From Phycisphaerales bacterium (GTDB lineage: Bacteria > Planctomycetota > Phycisphaerae > Sedimentisphaerales > Anaerohalosphaeraceae), in NCBI GenBank assembly GCA_011053245.1, contig DRGS01000185.1, forward strand, positions 1 to 33,703: a stretch of 33,703 bases of DNA, read 5' to 3'. Shown in pieces: positions 8,432-17,176 of the stretch (position 1 is the first letter of the stretch; each line of letters starts with the position of its first letter). A program made the position numbers and the translations under genes. The notes beneath the pieces are model-generated. The model saw only the letters and a program-made list of their open reading frames with translations. It had not been told where the DNA came from and ran no database searches.

Positions 8432-10714
8432 GTGTACGAAGGGGAAAAAAACATTATCGAACCAACCAATGCTCAGAAGGCTCATGCATTGCCTTGGGCA
8501 TTAACAGCGCAAACCGGTGGCTCCATATATGTGAATTTGACGATGGCAGGGCCTGTATTTCTGTTATTCCTTAATCATCTTGGCTTTGGAAAATCACAAA
8601 TTGGAATTATCCTGGGCATAATTCCTTTTTTAGGTGTCTTGTCACTTTTTCTGTCATCTATTGAATCAAGGTTCGGCTATAAACGTTCCTATTTAGCCAT
8701 GTCAGGCCTTGGCGTTTTAGTGATGTCATCTTTTATCGCTACACTGTGGGTGTTAAATCGCTATGGAACTGGTGCCGCATTGTTTTTTATTATCACTGTA
8801 ATAACAGCTTTTGCTTTTTTTCGTTCAGCGGCGATCTGTGGTCTTACTCCATGGATGCAAGAGTTTGTACCAGACAACGTACGTGGTAAGTTTTCCGCTG
8901 TTTCCAACATGACAGGCGTGTTGGCGAGTTCAGTAACTGTGGCAATTGCCGGCGCATTTCTCGGTGCTAAAGCAAGTTTATCTCAATTTGTTACGTTGTT
9001 CACAATAGCTTTTGTCATCGGATTTGTTGGTGTATTATTCTATTCTCTTGTGCCAGGCGGCAGAGCAGTTTTAAAAACCGAGAAACAGGTGGATAAAGTA
9101 GCAGCACTGGAGACGCTAAAGGATCGTGATTTTACCAGGTTTCTCATTGGTGCGGCATTTGTAACTCTTGGATGGGTGCCTGTTGCCCCGGGCGGATTTT
9201 TAGCTTTGTATCTCCATGACGTTATCCAACTTGACCCTGCACGAATAACCTTATGCGCTTCCATTATTATGGGAGCCGGGATATTTACGAGCTTTTTCTG
9301 GGGCTGGGCAGCGGACCGCTATGGAAGTAAACCCATCATGCTGATATGCCTGGGTATTATGTGGCTTTTCCCGCTGGCCCTTTGCTTATTGCCTCCATCC
9401 TCTGGGCATGCATTTTACATAATAATTGGCGTTGGCATTATTATTGGCTTAGTAATGCCTGGCTGGGGTATCAGCTCATCGCGATATTTATTTGTAAATC
9501 TTATCCCTTCTGACCGTCGAGGACAATACACAGCAGTACAATTGACTTTCGAGGGTTTTTTGGGAGGTGTAACACCCTTGCTTGTGGGGGTAACGCTAAG
9601 TCACAGTGAAGGTCTTAGCGCAATGTTCGGCTGGATTGAAATTGGACAGTATACACCGATCTTAGTTGTCTCATTTGTCATGCTCGCTATTGCAATGGTA
9701 ATCTTAAATGGTCTGCCCAGCGATTCAAATGTCTCCGTAGCGCAATTCGCCGGAATGTTTGTTGCCGGTCGCCCACTCACCGCTATGTATGGAATGTATT
9801 CCTTTAGCAGGGGCGGTGACGAGCAAAAGCGAATGTTGGCTATAAATCGCTTAGGTCGAGCCAAAAGTCCTCTGGCAACTAATGAACTGCTTAGTTCCCT
9901 CGATGACCCAAGTCCAAATGTACGGATTCAGGCTATCCTGGCAATCGCATCGGCCAGGCCAAATGAGAAATTGGTCGATGCCCTGATCGAGATAGTTAGA
10001 GAGCAGAGGCTTGATATGTGTATGGCGGCGGCATGGACATTGGGCCTTATTGGTGATGCACGCGCAATACCGATTTTGCGAGAATCACTACAGTCAAAGC
10101 GTCCTTTGCTCAGAGGCAGAGCGGCTATATCTTTAGCCCGCCTTAACGATATTGATTCAATACCGATTCTGCTTGAGCAATTAGATAAAGACGAGATTGC
10201 CAGACCTGCATACGCCGATGCACTTGGGGTTCTAAAATGTGAGCAGGCAATCGTCCCTATCATCAATTACATGGCTCAAGTTGAGTATGAAGTAACTCGT
10301 CGGTCAATGGCATATTCTGTCGCCTCTATCATTGGAGACGAAAATGTGTTTTTGCTGGTCCTACGTCATATCCGGAAAAATCTGACCGAAGCGAGAGAAG
10401 AGGTGCATTATCGTTTTCGGAAAAGAGTGCCCAGAATTTCAGATGATCCGAAAAAAGTGCGGGAATTAATAGACCAAGTGCTAATTGCTTCTACATATCA
10501 GGATTATAAAAGCGTAGCCGGATTCATCTATGAAATTATAAATCTTATTCCTGAAGATCATCTGACCCCACAAGCCTGGACGGTTATAAGGCATACGCTG
10601 CCACTTTACGAAAAAGGCGTCAGGGGATTCAGAGAGTGCATGGTGTTAACGCTTCATGCCCTTTTGGCTGGCAGTACCTCACCGGACAAAATTAAAAGGA
10701 ACGTAATAACGTGA
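8432..10714 (+). CDS. MFS transporter with C-terminal HEAT-repeat domain
   Basis: The first ~430 residues form a major-facilitator-type membrane domain with about 12 helices and MFS-like loops such as 'WGWAADRYGSKPIML' and 'DRRGQYTAV'. From about residue 459 the protein becomes soluble and carries HEAT/PBS-lyase-like helical repeats: 'LLSSLDDPSPNVRIQAILAIA', 'AAAWTLGLIGDARAIPILRE' and 'RGRAAISLARLNDIDSIPIL'. A further ~130-residue helical tail follows. At about 760 residues it is far longer than ordinary MFS proteins. GTG 8432 is preferred because GGGA lies seven bases upstream; TTG 8426 is an alternative. HEAT scaffolds bind proteins, so the tail may couple transport to a partner. The substrate is unknown. 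Confidence 0.85.
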   Translation: MYEGEKNIIEPTNAQKAHALPWALTAQTGGSIYVNLTMAGPVFLLFLNHLGFGKSQIGIILGIIPFLGVLSLFLSSIESRFGYKRSYLAMSGLGVLVMSSFIATLWVLNRYGTGAALFFIITVITAFAFFRSAAICGLTPWMQEFVPDNVRGKFSAVSNMTGVLASSVTVAIAGAFLGAKASLSQFVTLFTIAFVIGFVGVLFYSLVPGGRAVLKTEKQVDKVAALETLKDRDFTRFLIGAAFVTLGWVPVAPGGFLALYLHDVIQLDPARITLCASIIMGAGIFTSFFWGWAADRYGSKPIMLICLGIMWLFPLALCLLPPSSGHAFYIIIGVGIIIGLVMPGWGISSSRYLFVNLIPSDRRGQYTAVQLTFEGFLGGVTPLLVGVTLSHSEGLSAMFGWIEIGQYTPILVVSFVMLAIAMVILNGLPSDSNVSVAQFAGMFVAGRPLTAMYGMYSFSRGGDEQKRMLAINRLGRAKSPLATNELLSSLDDPSPNVRIQAILAIASARPNEKLVDALIEIVREQRLDMCMAAAWTLGLIGDARAIPILRESLQSKRPLLRGRAAISLARLNDIDSIPILLEQLDKDEIARPAYADALGVLKCEQAIVPIINYMAQVEYEVTRRSMAYSVASIIGDENVFLLVLRHIRKNLTEAREEVHYRFRKRVPRISDDPKKVRELIDQVLIASTYQDYKSVAGFIYEIINLIPEDHLTPQAWTVIRHTLPLYEKGVRGFRECMVLTLHALLAGSTSPDKIKRNVIT

Positions 10715-10790
10715 TTAAAATGAAAGGTGGGATTGTTGCTTGTTTCCACGATATTAGTTGAATAACATTTATTAGGAAGGTATACAAATC

Positions 10791-12131
10791 ATGAGAAAAA
10801 TCAGAATAAATAAAGTGGCCGTAATTTTAATAACTGTGGGGTTTTGCACTTTTGTCCAAATAGCCTATGGTGAAACTGATGCGCTCGACCCCAAGTCAAT
10901 GACAGCACCTGAGAACTCGCCGTTTTCCCTTAAGGATTACACCGGAGATTTATGGACTCGGCCTTATTTGCTTGGTGATTGGTGCGATGAGCGCAATGAA
11001 CTTGCTAAGAAAGGAATAATTTTCGAGACAGAACTCACTCAGGTTTTTCAAGGCAACACACGCGGCGGAAAAAATACCAGTGGAGCCTGGGGCTACTCCG
11101 GTTCCGTTGACTATTGGTTGAAGTTCGATACGCAGCGAATGGGGCTTTGGCCGGCGGGACTTATCACGATCCACGGAGAAACAATATTCGGCAATAGCCC
11201 ATTTAGCTCCGTAGGTGCGATCATGCCAGTAAATCTTGATGCGATTCTGCCCCAACCAAATCCGGGGTTGACAACTCTATCGGAAGTCTATCTAACGCAG
11301 TTCTTTTCCGAGGAGTTTGGTATTATCGTAGGAAAGGTGAATCCAATGGATCTCGCCGATAACAATGTTTTTGCCAATAATGAAAGAACTCAGTTTTTTA
11401 ATACTGCTTTCAGAGGAAATCCTGCTCTTTTTCTTTATGCGCCATATACATGCATGATGGCATCGTTTACCTATCTCCCTAACGATTGGTTAACCATATC
11501 GGCTTTTGCTGCTGACAATAATGGTTCTGTGACAAGGAGTGGTTTCGACACGGTATTTCATAGCCCGAAGGGAACGACCCTCGGAACGGAATGGGAGTTC
11601 AAAGTCAAACCCTGGGAACTGGATGGACACCAGCGTTTTGGGGTTGGCTACAGCAACAAGAATTTTACAAAACTCAAACAGGACCCGCGAACAATAATAC
11701 CACCTGGAGGCAGTGGGACAGCAACGGACGATAGTGACTATGTAGTTTGGTATAACTTCGACCAGTACCTCTATGCTGAAGAAGATGACCCTACGCAGGG
11801 AGTCGGGATTTTCGGACGATACGGTTACACGACCGGTGAAGTCAACCCCATTCAGGGGTTCTACAGTTTGGGAGTGGGCGGAAAGGGAATATGCCAGGGA
11901 CGTGACAATGATACGTTCGGCTTAGGATACTATTATGTCGATCTAAGTGACGACCTGCCAGGGATTTTGGGCGTCAGTTCAGAGCAGGGAGTGGAGCTGT
12001 TTTACAACTTTGAAATTGCAAAGTCGATTCATATTACCCCGGATATTCAGTGGATTATCGATCCGGGAGCAGGTTTTGAAGGTAGAGACAATGCACTCGT
12101 CTTAGGCCTGCGACTACAAATGAGCTTTTAG
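10791..12131 (+). CDS. OprB-type carbohydrate-selective porin
   Basis: This 446-residue outer-membrane protein has a signal peptide ending near I-A-Y-G. A beta-barrel follows with OprB-family landmarks: 'GDWCDERNELAKKGI' near the N-terminus, 'LKFDTQRMGLWPAG', 'VGKVNPMDLADNNVFANNE' and a final 'GLRLQMSF' ending in the Phe needed for barrel assembly. OprB porins admit sugars and other small solutes passively. AGGAAGG nine bases upstream supports the ATG. It is the last gene of the co-directional series, which supplies an outer-membrane entry route to match the inner-membrane transporters. No strong terminator is visible after it. Confidence 0.88.
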   Translation: MRKIRINKVAVILITVGFCTFVQIAYGETDALDPKSMTAPENSPFSLKDYTGDLWTRPYLLGDWCDERNELAKKGIIFETELTQVFQGNTRGGKNTSGAWGYSGSVDYWLKFDTQRMGLWPAGLITIHGETIFGNSPFSSVGAIMPVNLDAILPQPNPGLTTLSEVYLTQFFSEEFGIIVGKVNPMDLADNNVFANNERTQFFNTAFRGNPALFLYAPYTCMMASFTYLPNDWLTISAFAADNNGSVTRSGFDTVFHSPKGTTLGTEWEFKVKPWELDGHQRFGVGYSNKNFTKLKQDPRTIIPPGGSGTATDDSDYVVWYNFDQYLYAEEDDPTQGVGIFGRYGYTTGEVNPIQGFYSLGVGGKGICQGRDNDTFGLGYYYVDLSDDLPGILGVSSEQGVELFYNFEIAKSIHITPDIQWIIDPGAGFEGRDNALVLGLRLQMSF

Positions 12132-12298
12132 TAATTGATGGGAAGTTGGATAGGCAATAATTGACTTGGAGAATCTCTTTTTAAGGAATCATGTTATCTT
12201 CATAAGTAGAATGATTTTTGATGGTTCTGGCATTTGGCAGCAACCGTCTCATAATCTGAATATCGCAAGTTCACATAAAATAATTCGGTGACAAACCA
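12132..12298. other. Non-coding junction between operon and island
   Basis: These 167 bases hold no convincing gene, tRNA or strong hairpin. They mark the change from the + strand transporter operon to the - strand accessory island. No direct repeat matching the tRNA-like fragment at 18170 was found here. Confidence 0.4.
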
Positions 12299-12457
12299 TC
12301 ACAGCCAGTCGCCAACCGGCAATTGCTCTACCGCATGCCGCAGGACAGGATCGACGTTCATATACACCTTATTTGTCAGATGAGGTGAAGAATGCTCCAG
12401 CAGCTTCTTCTTGCCGGTCGCTCCTCTTTGCCCCCTCACAAACAACCCTCGTATCCG
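12299..12457 (-). pseudogene. C-terminal remnant of a tyrosine-recombinase integrase
   Basis: On the - strand a 52-codon open stretch ends at TGA 12301-12299. It includes H-S-S-P-H-L-T-N-K-V-Y followed by N-V-D-P-V-L-R-H-A-V and a final L-P-V-G-D-W-L. This corresponds to the 'GHSs...T..vYt.vd...lr.av..lP' tail of phage-type integrases, including the catalytic Tyr and the preceding His. Upstream the frame is closed by a stop, and the Arg-containing catalytic boxes are not present in any frame I checked. It is therefore a broken relic of an element that once integrated here. Confidence 0.62.
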
Positions 12458-12495
12458 CTAAAGGCCGACGCACAGAATCGAGCGCTACACCACTA

Positions 12496-12907
12496 TCATT
12501 CGCTATCCCCATTGCTTTCCGAATCTTTACCTACCCTCGATTTTTTTATACCCCAGAGCGTTTGCGCTATCGATTCCAATTTCTTCAGAAAACAGTCAAC
12601 ATTATATCCTGCTATAAACGCCAAAGCCCAATATCCATAGCTCACAGCCTCAGCATTTTCGCTTGCCTCTAAAACTAACAGACCCGCCTTCAAGAAAATA
12701 AAACTCACAAAACCGCATATACCACTCGTTACAGGTCGCAAGTAATGCCATATACGCCATTTATCACCCCTACCGCCTGCCGCGTCGTAGCTTTAGCGAA
12801 GACTGGTCCCCAACGCAAGTATTCAGATAGATCCCTCGAAGGCCGTACAGAACACCGCCAATAACCCCCACCAAACTGCAACGAACAAACAATATCTTAC
12901 TGCAAAT
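12496..12907 (-). pseudogene. Frameshifted remnant of an integral membrane protein
   Basis: Two - strand frames each encode half of what looks like one protein. The first, from about 12907 to a stop at 12770, begins right at the end of the nuclease gene and reads 'SLVGVIGGVLYGLRGIYL'. The second, open from 12792 to 12496, reads 'WRIWHYLLRPVTSGICGFVS', 'FIFLKAGLLVLEA' and 'YGYWALAFIAGYNVDCFLKK'. I recognise this order (GALGG-L helix, W..YLLRP, G-L helix, YG..ALAF-AG) from a family of small bacterial membrane proteins of unknown function. The frames differ by one base and overlap at 12770-12792, which places the frameshift. The N-terminus seems cut off by the restriction genes. Confidence 0.5.
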
Positions 12908-13568
12908 CCAACCAAAGGTGTCGTAACTTAAAAGGTGAGGGAGGAACCTCAGGGCGATCAAACTCATGGTCCAATCTGCTTACGCCCTTCTTTTTCCAGC
13001 CATCGGAGCTTAATTCAATTGCAGGTATATTGTAGTTGCGTGCTTCTGCATTAACCTCAATCAAAATATCACTCGCGATCATGCTCTGAATATATCCTAT
13101 CATTGTGCCTGATGACGTATGCTTGCTATAAGAATGTTCCAGATTTATGAAACGACATACACCTTGAGTTATATAATGCGTACAAAATGTTGATTGGGGA
13201 GTACCTAATCGTTTGCATTCGATTGCATAATATTTATATCTCTTATCGTCCATTTTTTCATTTGGATCACGCCACTCCCACAGAAAATCTGGTTTCTTTC
13301 TTTCTGCTTCGTTACCCTCAGGCAAATCATGATCGGGTTGGTTTTGTGATTGAAAACTAGGCAAGTGGTCCACATGCATGTTCTGCGGTATTAGTTTTTC
13401 ATTTGCCCTTCGGATGTATTTAACCAGAATTCTGCTTATAGAGTCTTCGCGGGCTGGGAAACCTGTTTCTGTTTTTCGCATCATTTCCAATGCCAAAAAG
13501 AGCACTCCAAGCAAACGTAATTCAAGATTTCCCCATAGATCAATTTTACTTAAACGAGGTCTGCTCAA
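12897..13568 (-). CDS. PD-(D/E)XK nuclease subunit of a restriction-modification system
   Basis: This 223-residue protein has a likely restriction-nuclease core: P-D at 93-94 ('KKPDFLWEW') and E-C-K at 117-119 ('YYAIECKRLG'), which fits the D...(D/E)xK metal site with Asp94, Glu117 and Lys119. The segment 'ITQGVCRFINLEHSYSKH' followed by 'GTMIGYIQSMIASDIL' is consistent with the helices that follow the core in such enzymes. The TTG start overlaps the methylase TGA as TTGA, and a strong GAGGGG Shine-Dalgarno sits six bases upstream, so translation is coupled to the methylase. No specificity domain is evident, so target recognition probably comes from the methylase. Assignment as nuclease is by motif, not by family match. 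Confidence 0.68.
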   Translation of the reverse strand: MSRPRLSKIDLWGNLELRLLGVLFLALEMMRKTETGFPAREDSISRILVKYIRRANEKLIPQNMHVDHLPSFQSQNQPDHDLPEGNEAERKKPDFLWEWRDPNEKMDDKRYKYYAIECKRLGTPQSTFCTHYITQGVCRFINLEHSYSKHTSSGTMIGYIQSMIASDILIEVNAEARNYNIPAIELSSDGWKKKGVSRLDHEFDRPEVPPSPFKLRHLWLDLQ

Positions 13569-16500
13569 CGTTGTCCCCTCGTACTTTCCCGAAGATTCAT
13601 CGCCTTCAGTAATGTTGCCTCGGCATCTTCACGAGCCATACTTCGTGTCCATAGCCGCCTCTCATTGCGTTTAATGATCATTATATCAGTATCGGAAACA
13701 GCACGAACTAATCCATCGATGTAAACTCTCTTGCTGACAGGGGTAAGCAGCGTTTTATCGAGTTGCCTTAAAACATTATTCCATTGGGCCATATTGTCGC
13801 CCTTGATAGGGCCGAGCGGCTTCTTTTTATCTTGTGTTGAAAATACCATTGCAACCATTGGAATGTGTCTGCCCGGCCGAATCAACTGCCAGCGAAATTC
13901 CCCATCCGGTTCAAGCTCTCTATTCCAAATTTGCAGAAAAGTTCGAATATACCCCTCAAACCCCTTTTGCCAGTCTCGCCGGGCATGGATATCTCCAATA
14001 ACACCGCAATTCCCTTTTGGCCGATCTGTTTCTACTGGTTTTGTGGCTTCGCTTTTGATATTATTATAAAAAAGTTCAAGGCCGTACTCGCACATGTCCC
14101 TGATAAGGTCACGCTCGGCTTCATTTAACCCATACAAATCAAAAATTGCATCATCAAGTTCACGCTCAAGTTTAACAGTTTGCTCAAAAGTTAATGTTTC
14201 CTCGTCATATATATCTGAGGTTGCAGTATTAGCACCTTTTCTCTGTAATTCGTTTACGATTCCAATAATTCGATCTCGAAGTTTTGTGTTTTCTGGTAAC
14301 CGAATTGGCATTTGCTCGACATCTTTCATATAAATCTGGTTGTGCCATATCCACGCCCCTGCCGTCAACCAGAAATAATACCTTGCAAGTGAAGACCAAA
14401 AAATCCCTAAGGCTATCATAGCTTCATTTGTGTTTAGCTCAGGGAATTTTACGGAATGTATAGAATTGGTAAAACAGAAAGGCTTAGTAGCCAACCTTGA
14501 TATTATTCGGCCTTTTTCTTTTCCTGATTCTGTTATTCCTTGTTTGACCAATAAACGACAGCCTTCATAAGCGTCTATTTTGCCAAAACGGTGAACTTTT
14601 TTAGGCACCGTACGCAACAAAGACTCATCTGTATCCCCATATCGTACGAATTTTCTTGTCGGGAATACTCCGTAATCGTGTAATTTACTGCCTACCGTTT
14701 CGTCTTTAACCCCTGGGGTAAAACCCTGCCCGAAATCATTGCTATTAAGCTTTACTCCATTAATGGATAGCTTATCAAATGTCGGTTCAATCCGTAAAGT
14801 CCCTATGAGTCTTTCATCTCTATGGTTTCCCCACCAATATATTTTCCACATATCATCATCAATTAAAACATCGTTTTGATTCAACTGCTTTAGGTCAGAG
14901 TTGCTTAATAATACTGATTGTGTCCCTTTAACAATTGCGGTCTTCTTAGCAGACCAATATTTGAAGGAAGCATCTTGGGCAGGCATACGTTTTGTAAAAC
15001 AAATGGCTACAAAGGGAGACTGAGCGCCTGATTGACGGGCTTTTCCTTTGAAGAATATGTCACGAACATGTGCAAAGTTAACAATAGAATTTAAAGTTGT
15101 TCCAGTTAGCCATTTTTTTCTGAAATCTCTGCTTGTTCCCTGACTTTTAAATAACACTCCTGAGGAAACCAACAATGCCGCCTGACCATCTTCATGCAAC
15201 AAGTTAACTGCTCTGTGAATAAAAGCTTGTGACCATTCTCTGCCACCTACGGCTAATTCCGGTTCCTGATTTTCACACCATTGCAAAGCAACGTCCATTG
15301 CCTCGCGGCCTTCTTTTTCTTCCTCTTTCGTGCCCGGCGATCCCCACGGCGGATTGCCTACAATAATATCTGCACATGATTCTGTGAATTTAGGCAAGAC
15401 ATCATCGTGGGTAATTTCAGATATTACATCAAAAGAGTTGGCTTCAAGTAATGTGTCATAATGTTGTTCCGGGTTTCTTTTTCTACGTTCTTTTTTATAT
15501 TTCAGGTTAGGTAACTTTTTGCCTTGTCTCAATTGTTCTAAAATATCGGGTGGTTTCTGGTAATGTAAAAATGCCAGATATAAACTAAATGCCGCAACCC
15601 GAACAGCTTCGCCATTAATATCAATACCTGAAATCTGCTCCCGCAAAATTTTTCGAAGTTGAACATCACTAAGCCGCCTTCCATTTTGTGACCAGAATTT
15701 ATGGCGCACAATCCGCCTGAAAGACTCCACAAGAAATATTCCCGATCCACATGCTGGGTCAAGAATTTTAGGGTTCTTATCTAAGCATTCTGGCGACAAC
15801 ACTTGGCCTAACAAAAACTCCACCAAAGCAGGCGGTGTATAATGAGAACCGTTGTTTCCTGCCTTGCTTTTGTCTGTGTTATAAAACTCTTCGTAAATAC
15901 TGCTGATCAACTCAATTGGGATGATGTCAAATTTATAAGCAAAGAAAAACAGTTGGTCGCCTTCTGCATTACCACACAAGAAATCTTGCAAATTATGCAA
16001 ATGCAATGGTTCAACATTTTTTTTCTCATCGTCAATGTTTGGGAACATGTCCCCATTAAAATCTTCGCCGAGCTGCTTAAACAAGGCATAAGTAAAATCT
16101 TTACTGCTTAGAACTCTCGGATAAAATCGATTCTCAAGTTCAGGATCAACAAATGAACCTTGGACAGGGGTATTAAGAATCTCTCGCCATTTAGGTTTGC
16201 CTCTTACAATTTTCTTGAAATAGCTCTTTTTAAGAACTCCTCGATCTTCAAGATAGCGAATAAAAATTGACCTGCCTATAAGTGAATGTGCAAATTCTGG
16301 TGCAAGGCCTATGTCTAATAAATTCTTGCGAACTGTCTGCAAATCTGAAATAAGTGCTTTATCCGCTCTCTCGTCATCACCGAAACGCTTGTCCTCAAAA
16401 AGTCGTCCGGTTTCAATTTGCTCTCGTCTGAATTCTTGCAGTTTTTGTGAGACCTCTTTTATTGTTTTAGCTGTTTTCAGTTGACGGTTCTCAAGATTCT

Positions 16501-16846
16501 CTTCCCAATCGCCCTGATTCCTATCCGGCCCTTCATTTAGATTATAAACCGCCAGTTCGCCCGGAGAGGCAAGAAAAAGTAAAGGAGGCCTTGCCATGTT
16601 CCAAATTTGCTCAAATTTCTTTCTTTGCTCATTTGAATCTGATGTTGCAAATACAATTACAGGGTTATTGTCAACAAAGAAAACTTTTTCAGCACCGACA
16701 GTTTTGGCAAGTGCTAACCATTCCCCCTTATTTATCCAATCTTCCGAAGTGAGTTCTGACGGAGAATCGACAGCATCAAACAAATCGCCCTCAGCGTATC
16801 CTAACTGCTCATATGCGGCATCCAATAATTGTTGAGGTGATTCCAT
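13565..16846 (-). CDS. Eco57I-type N6-adenine DNA methyltransferase / RM protein
   Basis: This 1093-residue protein has the layout of large Eco57I-family modification enzymes. An N-terminal domain of about 190 residues is followed by a helical region with 'SIFIRYLEDRGVL' (193-205). The gamma-type N6-adenine methylase core comes next: motif X 'GSHYTPPALVEFLL' (333-346), AdoMet motif I D-P-A-C-G-S-G (363-369) and catalytic N-P-P-W (498-501). Target-recognition and accessory domains fill the rest. I see no clear PD-(D/E)XK site in the N-terminus, which suggests cleavage is done by the coupled 223-residue protein. It uses S-adenosylmethionine to mark host DNA. The DNA is AT-richer than the flanking operons. 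A sigma70-like promoter lies 62-90 bases upstream. Confidence 0.9.
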   Translation of the reverse strand: MESPQQLLDAAYEQLGYAEGDLFDAVDSPSELTSEDWINKGEWLALAKTVGAEKVFFVDNNPVIVFATSDSNEQRKKFEQIWNMARPPLLFLASPGELAVYNLNEGPDRNQGDWEENLENRQLKTAKTIKEVSQKLQEFRREQIETGRLFEDKRFGDDERADKALISDLQTVRKNLLDIGLAPEFAHSLIGRSIFIRYLEDRGVLKKSYFKKIVRGKPKWREILNTPVQGSFVDPELENRFYPRVLSSKDFTYALFKQLGEDFNGDMFPNIDDEKKNVEPLHLHNLQDFLCGNAEGDQLFFFAYKFDIIPIELISSIYEEFYNTDKSKAGNNGSHYTPPALVEFLLGQVLSPECLDKNPKILDPACGSGIFLVESFRRIVRHKFWSQNGRRLSDVQLRKILREQISGIDINGEAVRVAAFSLYLAFLHYQKPPDILEQLRQGKKLPNLKYKKERRKRNPEQHYDTLLEANSFDVISEITHDDVLPKFTESCADIIVGNPPWGSPGTKEEEKEGREAMDVALQWCENQEPELAVGGREWSQAFIHRAVNLLHEDGQAALLVSSGVLFKSQGTSRDFRKKWLTGTTLNSIVNFAHVRDIFFKGKARQSGAQSPFVAICFTKRMPAQDASFKYWSAKKTAIVKGTQSVLLSNSDLKQLNQNDVLIDDDMWKIYWWGNHRDERLIGTLRIEPTFDKLSINGVKLNSNDFGQGFTPGVKDETVGSKLHDYGVFPTRKFVRYGDTDESLLRTVPKKVHRFGKIDAYEGCRLLVKQGITESGKEKGRIISRLATKPFCFTNSIHSVKFPELNTNEAMIALGIFWSSLARYYFWLTAGAWIWHNQIYMKDVEQMPIRLPENTKLRDRIIGIVNELQRKGANTATSDIYDEETLTFEQTVKLERELDDAIFDLYGLNEAERDLIRDMCEYGLELFYNNIKSEATKPVETDRPKGNCGVIGDIHARRDWQKGFEGYIRTFLQIWNRELEPDGEFRWQLIRPGRHIPMVAMVFSTQDKKKPLGPIKGDNMAQWNNVLRQLDKTLLTPVSKRVYIDGLVRAVSDTDIMIIKRNERRLWTRSMAREDAEATLLKAMNLRESTRGQR

Positions 16847-16907
16847 TCTTTTTGATTACCACATAACCGTGAACAAAAAAACCAAATAAGTCCTAAACGC
16901 TAAGTGT

Positions 16908-16936
16908 TTTATATAGTACTGATTAGCCCCTGTCAA
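16908..16936 (-). promoter_or_regulatory. Sigma70-type promoter of the restriction-modification genes
   Basis: On the - strand there is a perfect -35 TTGACA (16936-16931), a 17-base spacer and a -10 TATAAA (16913-16908). It points at the methylase start at 16846 and leaves a leader of about 55 bases. It is one of the strongest promoter matches in the window. Confidence 0.75.
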
Positions 16937-16979
16937 CAGTATCCTCGTCTATATAGCCGATTATACTACAAAAATCTTC

Positions 16980-17103
16980 CAAACGCGCAAGTGCTTTTAC
17001 ATCAGAACCCCAAAAAATAAAATTTTTTTACTCCTTTTCTAACAACGACTTACCGTTTTCAACCCCCAAAAAAATTCCCGATTTTTGCATCAAACGCGCA
17101 AGT
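16980..17103. repeat. 13-bp direct repeat pair CAAACGCGCAAGT
   Basis: The 13-mer CAAACGCGCAAGT occurs at 16980-16992 and again at 17091-17103, 111 bases apart, upstream of the methylase promoter. On the - strand it reads ACTTGCGCGTTTG. It could be an operator pair, a scar of local duplication or a short recombination site. No controller-protein gene is present to decide. Confidence 0.55.
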
Positions 17104-17144
17104 TCGTGCAAAGGGTGGGGGGACTTGTTTTTTTTAAAGAGCAT
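17028..17144 (-). CDS. Possible 38-residue small ORF
   Basis: From ATG 17144 a 38-codon frame runs to TAA 17028 on the - strand. It encodes a basic, protein-like sequence with 'LHELARLMQKSGIFLGVENG' and ends L-L-E-K-E. No ribosome-binding site is visible and I do not recognise a family. It lies between the repeat cluster and the methylase promoter, and one copy of the CAAACGCGCAAGT repeat falls inside it. It may be a remnant of the phage-like genes to its right, or chance. Confidence 0.28.
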   Translation of the reverse strand: MLFKKNKSPHPLHELARLMQKSGIFLGVENGKSLLEKE

Positions 17145-17176
17145 AAACATAATATGAAATATATACTTAAAGTCAG

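Noticed and set aside
12373..12672. + strand frames opposite the integrase and membrane-protein remnants
   Set aside because: The protein-like signal is on the - strand; the + strand products are Ser/Thr/Pro-rich and featureless.
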